NCBI GenBank assembly: GCA_964559455.1
Contig: CAZLHO010000020.1
Coordinates: forward strand, 1 to 48,439
Length of the DNA stretch: 48,439 nucleotides
Direction of reading: 5' to 3'
DNA from: CAZLHO01 sp964559455
Lineage (GTDB): Bacteria; Krumholzibacteriota; Krumholzibacteriia; LZORAL124-64-63
The notes beneath the pieces were generated by a model. That model was not told where the DNA came from. It saw nothing but the letters and a program-made list of their open reading frames with translations, and did no database searches. Positions 42,622-48,439 of this stretch are shown here, one piece after another (within the stretch, counting starts at the first letter, position 1; each line of letters starts with the position of its first letter). The position numbers and the translations under genes are program-made.

Positions 42622-43917
42622 ATGCACAGAGGCAACCGACTGATCGCGGTCTTGTCGATCGCGATGCTGCTCATCGCTGGTTGTAGCGTCAGATCGGTCC
42701 TGGCCCAGGATACGGTCCGTCTCGTCAATCTCGGCGAGGGCCGAAACCTGATCGCCCGCACGTGCAGTGAGGGCGTCGTCCTCCACTTCATGGGGATGAA
42801 GTCTTTGCCGGACGATCATGTCGTCCTGCTGCCCAACCGCACCTACATCGCGGACCTGCGTTGGTTCGCCGGAGCCGGTACCGTGGTCGTCGCGGCCAAC
42901 CCCGGCGAAGTGCCCGTCGACGTTTACGGCTTCGATCCCGAAGGCCGGCGGCTCTTTCGGCGGCGGAGCCGACAGGAGGAAGAGGTGCGGCTCCATTCCT
43001 TGCCCGGTGACAGCCTGGTCGTGGTGTCTAGCCGGCACCTGGCGAAGCCCCCGGAGGTTCTGAGCGCGGCGACGGGCGAATCGAAGAAGGGTTATCTGAG
43101 CTGGCCGACGGATCGGCGGGATTCCCGGGGGTGTCCCATCTATCGCAATGGTGATCTGTTCGCATCCGATGCAGGCCTCGTCGTCATGGCCGATCGTGAC
43201 GGCGAGAAGGTGACCATCAGCGCCCAGGATATCGGCGAGGACTCGCCTCTCTGGGAGCTTCACATGCAGGGGGGATTTGCTCCGACGCCCGTCGACCTCG
43301 CGGGCATGGCTTCGCTGGATTCCACGTTGGACACCACGTGGTTTCGATTGACTCCCGAGGAATCAGTTCGACCGATAGCCTCCGGCGCCAATTGGGAGTT
43401 CTTCGATGCCGCCGTCACCGATCATCACATCATCCTCTCCGGCGTTTCCGACGGCGACGCCGTCCTCGTCAGTCTCGATCGCGCCGGCGGACGAGTCTCG
43501 GCTGCCGTCAGGCTCCCCATCAGGAGGGTCTCACTGGTGGCCGAGCCCGGAGGTGATCGCCTGTTGGCATTCCTCAACGACGGACGCCGCGGGCATATCA
43601 TGGAACTCGACCAGTCGACATTCGCGCTGCGGAGGGCGATCGCGAATCATGAGGGCTGGTACTTCCATGCGTACGTCCCGAAGCACGTGGTCACGGCTCC
43701 TGACGGTATCCGATCCCTCGTACCGGTAGGAATCGGGGGAGGATACAATCCTGACCGGATCGCCCCTCAAGCGCTGGTCGTGAGTTGGGGGGAGACGGCG
43801 AGCGTCCAATGGTTGAATGCCCCTGCGGCCATGATCGACGACGGCAGAATTCTCGTCGCGCGCGAATATGAGCGGGAAGGCGGTCGGGGATTCGAGATCG
43901 AAGAATGGCGTCCGTGA
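42622..43917 (+). CDS. Putative lipoprotein of unknown function
   Basis: A 431 aa protein I do not recognise. ATG 42622 is chosen because GAGGTG lies six bases upstream (an in-frame GTG at 42613 falls inside that site). The signal peptide has a lipobox-like LIAGC; a type I cleavage after VLAQ is the alternative. The mature part is rich in short beta strands separated by Gly-Asp turns (PGDSLVVVSSRHLA, DGDAVLVSLDRAGGRVSAAVRL, GGDRLLAFLNDGRRGHIMELD), suggesting a beta-propeller-like fold, without a diagnostic repeat. It is the first gene after tRNA-Ala, and its GC content looks slightly lower than the core genes. Confidence 0.75.
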   Translation: MHRGNRLIAVLSIAMLLIAGCSVRSVLAQDTVRLVNLGEGRNLIARTCSEGVVLHFMGMKSLPDDHVVLLPNRTYIADLRWFAGAGTVVVAANPGEVPVDVYGFDPEGRRLFRRRSRQEEEVRLHSLPGDSLVVVSSRHLAKPPEVLSAATGESKKGYLSWPTDRRDSRGCPIYRNGDLFASDAGLVVMADRDGEKVTISAQDIGEDSPLWELHMQGGFAPTPVDLAGMASLDSTLDTTWFRLTPEESVRPIASGANWEFFDAAVTDHHIILSGVSDGDAVLVSLDRAGGRVSAAVRLPIRRVSLVAEPGGDRLLAFLNDGRRGHIMELDQSTFALRRAIANHEGWYFHAYVPKHVVTAPDGIRSLVPVGIGGGYNPDRIAPQALVVSWGETASVQWLNAPAAMIDDGRILVAREYEREGGRGFEIEEWRP

Positions 43918-43942
43918 CGAGGCCAGGGCCGGATGAGGGCCA

Positions 43943-44692
43943 ATGCGGGCGCTCAATTGGCAGAAGAAAGTATATTGCGTGGCGAAGAAGAAGACAGTAT
44001 GCGCATATTGCGGTCAACGCGCGACCACAAGAGATCACGTCCCTCCAAAGATATTGTTCGCGAAGCCCCTCCCTTCGGACATGCTCACTGTGCCGTCGTG
44101 CGTCGAGTGCAATCGGAAGTATCAGTTGCACGACGAATATATCGGCAATGCCATCCTGATGCGTCGGGAGATTCAAGACGAGCCTTCTGTCGGCGACACT
44201 GTTGACAAGATGATGAGGGCCCTTGGCCGCGATTCGGCCGCAGGGTTGTCGCACCGCTTGCTCGATACTGTTCAGCGCGTGGATGTCAACACCGCGGCCG
44301 GCATCTTCCTGGGGTCGGGAATGGCCTTCGTGGTGGACAGTGGGCGGTTGGCTTTCTTCGTACGGCGGATCATACGGGGTCTTTTTTTCACCGAATACGG
44401 TTACAGGGTACCTGAAAGAGTCAGGGTTGGCGCAGCCATCGGCGTTGATCGCAACCGTGATTTGGCCGGTAGGTTCTTGAGGTACTTACGAGGGCAACCC
44501 GTCAAGACGGCATGCGGCGGCGCTTTTTCTTATGTCTGGAATGCCGCTGAAGATTCACCGATGTCCGCCGTGTGGGTGTTCGCAATTCATGGCAAGGCGG
44601 TCTATGGGGGATTGACGGTCGACAGCAAGATTCCCAGCAAGCAGATTCAGGTCAATTGGGGGCGGGAGGATCAACCGGAAGTGTCCGCATGA
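43943..44692 (+). CDS. HNH-like zinc-binding protein of unknown function
   Basis: A 249 aa protein. Its N-terminus carries C20-x2-C23, then DHVPP (D31-H32), then C53-x2-C56-N57. This is the arrangement of HNH-type treble-clef nucleases, in which the cysteines hold zinc and the His acts in catalysis. The remaining 190 residues, with FLGSGMAFVVDSG and a cluster RRIIRGLFFTEYGYRVP, match nothing I know. The start is uncertain: ATG 43943 or GTG 43979, which would give MAKKKTVCAYCG. Base composition is near 50-55% GC by eye, far below the flanks, so recent transfer is likely. A nuclease role, for example in defence, is an inference. Confidence 0.7.
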   Translation: MRALNWQKKVYCVAKKKTVCAYCGQRATTRDHVPPKILFAKPLPSDMLTVPSCVECNRKYQLHDEYIGNAILMRREIQDEPSVGDTVDKMMRALGRDSAAGLSHRLLDTVQRVDVNTAAGIFLGSGMAFVVDSGRLAFFVRRIIRGLFFTEYGYRVPERVRVGAAIGVDRNRDLAGRFLRYLRGQPVKTACGGAFSYVWNAAEDSPMSAVWVFAIHGKAVYGGLTVDSKIPSKQIQVNWGREDQPEVSA

Positions 44693-44717
44693 CAAAGGGC
44701 CTCGTTGACATGCGTCT

Positions 44718-45248
44718 TCAGCGCGATTCGCCGCGATCCTTTTCCAAGATGGCCCTGCACGCCGCGGAGTCCTCGCGCGCCAGGGCGATCAGTTCCCGGA
44801 TGCGGACGAGATCGGCCACGGGCTTTAAACCCGAAACAGACCAATTCACGATTCGCCACTCCCCATTCCTCAGGTACAGACCGGCCACACCGGTTTCACC
44901 CTCTGAGAACTTCTGGGGGATGTCGGTGATGCTGGCCCTTGGCGGATAGACCGAGTTGCCGGACGAGCAGAATACCACGGGGATGATATCGCCGGCCTGA
45001 ATGATCGGGCCGTCCTCGTTGCGCACCACGTCGCTGATGTTGAAGTGGGCTATTGCGTGGGGATACCGGGCCTCTGGGCCATTCGGGTTCAGAGACCGGG
45101 GTTCGATGGGCTCTATGCACTCGATCTCTCCGACCACGATGATCTTGCATGTGGCCATGCGGGCCGGGGTGTAGTCTACAGTGTAGGCGCCCGCCGCCTG
45201 GGCGAATACGGCCAAGCCGGCCAGCAGCAGCAACCCGAAACGGCGCAT
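44718..45248 (-). CDS. Small exported protein of unknown function
   Basis: A 176 aa minus-strand protein. The ATG at 45248 follows GGGAGG. The signal peptide is MRRFGLLLLAGLAVFAQAAGAY. The mature part starts by describing a strand-rich domain (CKIIVVGEIECIEPIEP, AHFNISDVVRNEDG, AGDIIPVVFCSSG), where the GEI...V pattern resembles small beta-barrel domains of secreted proteins; I cannot name the family. The C-terminus is helical (LVRIRELIALAREDSAACRAIL). It is convergent with the HNH-like gene. Confidence 0.7.
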   Translation of the reverse strand: MRRFGLLLLAGLAVFAQAAGAYTVDYTPARMATCKIIVVGEIECIEPIEPRSLNPNGPEARYPHAIAHFNISDVVRNEDGPIIQAGDIIPVVFCSSGNSVYPPRASITDIPQKFSEGETGVAGLYLRNGEWRIVNWSVSGLKPVADLVRIRELIALAREDSAACRAILEKDRGESR

Positions 45249-45397
45249 ACGACCCTCCCCGCGGCAGACCTTCCACATTGTTCAGGATACTGACGCTACG
45301 CGGTCCAGCACAACCGGATTCATCCTGCCGCAGTTCTTGGGGACATTGCGCTTCCTGTCGACTTTGCTCCCTCTCGCCGAAGTCCCCCCCAAAACCC

Positions 45398-45423
45398 AGG
45401 GCCCCGACTTCCGCCGGGGCCCT
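45398..45423. terminator. Terminator between the 45.2 kb and 45.5 kb genes
   Basis: AGGGCCCCG (45398-45406) pairs with CGGGGCCCT (45415-45423) around loop ACTTCCGC. On the minus strand it is followed by GGGTTTT, so it most likely ends the large PKD lipoprotein gene. On the + strand it is followed by TTCTCG. Confidence 0.65.
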
Positions 45424-45479
45424 TTCTCGCGTCGAGCCAACACCTCGATCACGCGATCAATCCGTCATCGCCGACGACG

Positions 45480-47804
45480 CTACCGCCCCCGGCTGTCCGG
45501 CCCCGTCCGCAGCGTCCGGACCGGCGCCGGCAGCCCCTTCGCCGCCATCCGCCCGGTGAAGTACGACACCAGCCGCGGCAACAGGTGCTCCATGTCCGAC
45601 GCCCCGTAGATGTAGGTGAACTGGTGCTCCAGCGGCTGGCCGGTGACCACGCACCAGCCCGAGCCCAGGTTGAACTCCACCAGCGTCGGTTCGCCTTCCT
45701 CGTTCACGCAGTAGACGGTGGCGCCGTCGGGTAGGTTGAGCAGGGCCTCGTGGCTGGCGAAGTTGTGGTCCATGCTCGCCGGGAGGCCCGCCACCACCGG
45801 CAGGGCCTGGTTCGCCACGAAGTTCGTGTAGTCGAAGTCGACCTGCGTGGTCAGGTTGCCCGGAAGCATGACGCCGGCCGCGGCCAGCGAGCCGTTGGCC
45901 CAGCCTTCGTCGCAGGCCTCCCACAGCAGCGCGCCGCCGCCGTGGACGAAGTTCGTGAAGCGCACCTGGCTGGCGGCGTAGTTGTTGTAGAAGAGCTGCG
46001 CCTGGTCGTTGGCGATGATCACCAGATCCTCGCCGGGGACCAGGGGGGTCGTCGCCATCTGGGCGGACGAGAAGATCTCGTAGGTGTCCGGTCCGGTGCC
46101 GGGCGTGAAGCCCAGCGCCTGGACGTTCTGCACCAGGGCGTTCGTGTTCCACGGCAGCTGGTCCTGGAAGATCTTCACGTGGTCGGCGGTGCCGGCGCCG
46201 CCGCCGACGTTGACCACGTGGCTCGCGGTCCCGCTCAGGCCGCCGGTGTCCATCACGGCCAGGGTCACCGTGTAGGAGCCCGTCTCGCTCCAGGAGTGGG
46301 TCGCCTCGTCGGCCGACGACCAACCGGTGTCCCAGACGCCGTCGCTATCCCAGTCCCAGCGGAACTGCAGCTCCGCGTGCTCGTCGTGGTCGTCGGCGCT
46401 CGCGGCCGCGTCCATGGCGAAGACCGTCTCGACGATGCCCGCCGGCGGGAAGATCGTGAACGCCGCGGTCGGCGGCGCGTTCACCTCGTTGCTGACGATG
46501 ACGCCGTTCGTCTGCCGGATGGTGTAGGTCACCTCGCGGTCGGCCAGGAGCAGGTCCCAGAAGAAGGGCCCCTCGTCGTTGGCTGCTCCCAGCAGCTCGA
46601 ACACCAGGGTCACCTTCGAGAGGATGTTCGCGGCCTGGCTGATGAAGAGGTGCGCCGCGCCGTCGTTGTACTCCTGCCAGATCCAGTAGGCGAAGCCCTC
46701 GGCGTTGGCGACGAGCAGCTTGCAGAACTGGGTCAGGTAGCCGATCACGTCCCCTTCGTTCGTGGCCTTCGCGAAGATGGCGACGTCGGCGACGTCGATG
46801 TGTATGTAGCGCGGCAGCGTGACGATGTTGGGCCAGGGGACCTCGCCGACGACCAGCTCGATGATGTACAGGGCGACCTGGGCCGTGTTGGTGATCGTCG
46901 CTCGGCCGACCGGGTCGTCCCACTCGGTGAACTTGCCGTAGTCGATCTCCCGGGTCACGAAGATCTTGAACAGGCCGTCGCCCAGGGCGTGCAGCGTCTC
47001 CTCGGGGTCGGTGGTGAAGTCCGGGGGCCACAGCTGCAGCGACACTATCGTCTCGCGCCGGTTCACGGTCAGCACGTGGTCCAGGTCGCCGGGGACGGGG
47101 TAGACGCCCGCGGCGTAGTTGCAGTGCCGCGGGTTGATGAAGGCCACGTCGGCGCCGTCGCGGTCCTCGATCGTCGGCGGGCTGCGGTCGATGCCGATGC
47201 GCTTCAGCCCGGGCGCGCCGGCGCCGCCCAGGGACTCCATGGCCTCGCGCATGGCCTGCACCGCGGCCTGGAAGAGGGTGGGGTCGGCGTCGTAGTCCAG
47301 GGCCGACGTGGGGTCGGCCGCCCAGGCCGCGTTCAGCTTGTCCAACAGCAGATCGTAGCTGTTCGTGAGCCGGGCCGCCGCCAGGTACTGGGCGCGCTGG
47401 GGTTGGGTGGCGTAGACCAGGTAGGGGTTGAGGAGCACCATGGCGTCGGCCGTCGAGTGGACGTCGGCCTGGACCGTGCCCAGCGCCGGATCGTAGACGC
47501 CGATCATCACCGGCCGGCCGCTGGTCCGGTCGCGGAAGAAGAGCAGCTGGTGCTTGGTCGCCACGCACGAGCGCACCGAGAAGGCGCCGTCGGCGCCCAC
47601 GTCCGCCTGGCCGGCGAAGCTGGTGACGACCAGGTCCTCGGCGGCCAGCGCGCTGCCGGCCGGCAGTTCCAGCACGCCTTCGCGGGTCTCGAAGGCCAGC
47701 GGCGGCGGGCCGGGATCGGGGGTGCCGGGGGAATCGCCGCCGCAGGAGGCGACGGCCAGCAGGGGGAGCAGCACGACGAAGAACCGCAGGGCGAGTCGGC
47801 ACAT
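45480..47804 (-). CDS. Large PKD-domain lipoprotein, surface or periplasmic
   Basis: A 774 aa minus-strand protein. The ATG at 47804 is preceded by GGAGAGG. The signal peptide has lipobox VASCGG. A 400-residue N-terminal region of unknown fold follows. Next comes a PKD domain with the typical PPTAAFTIFPPAG opening, FRWDWDSDGVWDTGWS core and SYTVTLAVMDTGGLSG closing strand. The C-terminal ~200 residues (KIFQDQLPWNT, EDLVIIANDQAQLFY, FVHGGGALLWEACD, WCVVTGQPLEHQF) resemble the GATase-like DUF4350/ThuA-type fold in which a glycine-rich turn follows a strand. Function unknown. Confidence 0.8.
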   Translation of the reverse strand: MCRLALRFFVVLLPLLAVASCGGDSPGTPDPGPPPLAFETREGVLELPAGSALAAEDLVVTSFAGQADVGADGAFSVRSCVATKHQLLFFRDRTSGRPVMIGVYDPALGTVQADVHSTADAMVLLNPYLVYATQPQRAQYLAAARLTNSYDLLLDKLNAAWAADPTSALDYDADPTLFQAAVQAMREAMESLGGAGAPGLKRIGIDRSPPTIEDRDGADVAFINPRHCNYAAGVYPVPGDLDHVLTVNRRETIVSLQLWPPDFTTDPEETLHALGDGLFKIFVTREIDYGKFTEWDDPVGRATITNTAQVALYIIELVVGEVPWPNIVTLPRYIHIDVADVAIFAKATNEGDVIGYLTQFCKLLVANAEGFAYWIWQEYNDGAAHLFISQAANILSKVTLVFELLGAANDEGPFFWDLLLADREVTYTIRQTNGVIVSNEVNAPPTAAFTIFPPAGIVETVFAMDAAASADDHDEHAELQFRWDWDSDGVWDTGWSSADEATHSWSETGSYTVTLAVMDTGGLSGTASHVVNVGGGAGTADHVKIFQDQLPWNTNALVQNVQALGFTPGTGPDTYEIFSSAQMATTPLVPGEDLVIIANDQAQLFYNNYAASQVRFTNFVHGGGALLWEACDEGWANGSLAAAGVMLPGNLTTQVDFDYTNFVANQALPVVAGLPASMDHNFASHEALLNLPDGATVYCVNEEGEPTLVEFNLGSGWCVVTGQPLEHQFTYIYGASDMEHLLPRLVSYFTGRMAAKGLPAPVRTLRTGPDSRGR

Positions 47805-47891
47805 GGGGACACCTCTCCGATGTTTCGCTGGAAGGGCGACAGGAAATGATGGAATCCGTTCCGGGCGACGCGGGGCTCCCAACCCGCAGCG

Positions 47892-47920
47892 ATTCTAGCA
47901 AAGTATCATCTTCATGGAAA
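47892..47920 (-). promoter_or_regulatory. Promoter of the PKD lipoprotein gene
   Basis: On the minus strand TTTCCA (47920-47915), a 17-base spacer and TAGAAT (47897-47892). The -10 box is preceded by GC (GCTAGAAT). It lies about 90 bases before the ATG. Confidence 0.55.
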
Positions 47921-47990
47921 GCCCGGTATGATCGTGGAATTTCATGATCGCCCCCTTGCCCTCAGCCGGTCGCGGGGGCATGATTCCCCT

Positions 47991-48437
47991 ATGATCGAGC
48001 ATCCGCAACACCTCGTCGCCCGCCTTCTGCCGCCGCTGCTGGCCCTGCTGCTGCTGGCCGGCTGCGCCCCGGACCGTTCGCGCGTGATCATCGTCGACGA
48101 CCCCGCGGAACTGCCGTCGATCGAGGACGTCCTGGCCGACGAGCTGCTGCGCCTGGCGCCCGGCACCCCGCTGCACCGCCTGCGCGACGTGCTGCCCGAC
48201 GCCGAATACGTGGCCTCGCGCGAGGGCGTGCAGGCCTGGCGCGTGGTGCGCGTCCGGCAGTACGTGGTGCGGGGGGAGGGGGTCTCGAACCTGGCCTTCT
48301 CGGAGACCGAGGGCCGGCCCGGCGTGCGCCTGGATCGTCAGGAGCTCTGGATCTACGTCCAGGACGACAAGGTCCTGGCCTGGGGCTGGCCCCATCAGTG
48401 GCCGAACCGCCGCGAGATCACCGTCCAGGATTACTAG
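47991..48437 (+). CDS. Putative small lipoprotein of unknown function
   Basis: A 148 aa protein with a type II signal peptide (LLALLLLAGC). The mature part has VIIVDDPAELPSIEDVLAD and a C-terminal strand-rich segment (QELWIYVQDDKVLAWGWP) that I do not recognise. ATG 47991 is the better start by its signal peptide; an in-frame ATG at 47928 would extend it by 21 residues. The ribosome-binding site is weak, and a possible promoter (TTGCCC, 17 bases, CATGAT at 47979-47984) would place transcription start at or near the ATG. Confidence 0.75.
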   Translation: MIEHPQHLVARLLPPLLALLLLAGCAPDRSRVIIVDDPAELPSIEDVLADELLRLAPGTPLHRLRDVLPDAEYVASREGVQAWRVVRVRQYVVRGEGVSNLAFSETEGRPGVRLDRQELWIYVQDDKVLAWGWPHQWPNRREITVQDY

Positions 48438-48439
48438 CG

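Noticed and set aside
42322..43263. Minus-strand open frame whose start reads GDRTPDLMTASHALSQTELWPHR
   Set aside because: This is the well-known false peptide made by translating the antisense of tRNA-Ala; the rest is antisense to the real + strand gene.
45105..45120. GGGGTTCGAT match to the tRNA-Ala T arm, a possible attachment-site copy
   Set aside because: Only about 10 bases match, they lie inside a coding gene, and the acceptor stem sequence that a true attachment repeat would keep is absent.
45750..47849. 699-codon + strand frame opposite the PKD lipoprotein
   Set aside because: Antisense frame rich in VxxVRDLxxxH-like repeats; the minus frame has a signal peptide and a PKD domain.

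Overview
The window is a gene-dense, high-GC (about 70% by eye) stretch of a bacterial chromosome, almost all on the + strand. The host is a diderm with lipopolysaccharide: it has BamA, BamD, Skp, a Lol transporter, Tol-Pal and LpxA, B, C, D and K. Several markers point away from Proteobacteria: an LpxC-FabZ fusion, the arginine-kinase set McsA-McsB-ClpC in a diderm, a full bacillithiol pathway (BshA, BshB1, BshC), a P5C dehydrogenase of the long (~540 aa) type, and a small protein of a Planctomycetes/Verrucomicrobia-associated family. I infer a member of the FCB superphylum or a related high-GC candidate phylum (Krumholzibacteriota or Eisenbacteria type). This is not proven from the window.

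Layout. 1-9.9 kb: 3' part of ftsK, rimO, an unknown exported protein, bamD, nadD, polA, coaE, and prfB with its programmed +1 frameshift. 9.9-15 kb: lysS, a LolC/E-type permease, lolD, mcsA, mcsB. 15-17.6 kb: clpC behind its own leader. 17.8-27.1 kb: bamA, skp, lpxD, lpxC-fabZ, lpxA, lpxB, a DUF374 acyltransferase-like gene, lpxK. 27.1-33 kb: nadB, a SAM methyltransferase, bshC, bshB1, bshA, the last four joined by 4-base start/stop overlaps. 33-39 kb: a small conserved protein, moaC, then tolQ-tolR-tolA-like-tolB-pal-cpoB and a cupin. 39-42 kb: fbp (- strand), pruA, tandem hairpin terminators, and divergent tRNA-Leu(CAA) and tRNA-Ala(GGC). 42.4-48.4 kb: an accessory region with lower GC in its middle part, holding putative lipoproteins, an HNH-like protein, a small exported protein and a large PKD-domain lipoprotein.

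How it works together. Most of the first 39 kb is envelope biogenesis: outer-membrane protein insertion (Bam, Skp), lipoprotein export (Lol), lipid A synthesis (Lpx) and envelope constriction (Tol-Pal). Protein quality control (McsAB-ClpC) sits in the middle of this block. The thiol operon makes bacillithiol, and the methyltransferase overlapping bshC suggests the product may be N-methylated.

Most notable points: the arginine kinase McsB carries Ser where the family has its conserved Cys, and has lost the first Arg of its RDxxRA motif; the methyltransferase-bshC-bshB1-bshA operon is a candidate N-methyl-bacillithiol pathway; prfB keeps a textbook autoregulatory frameshift; and tRNA-Ala borders an accessory segment.
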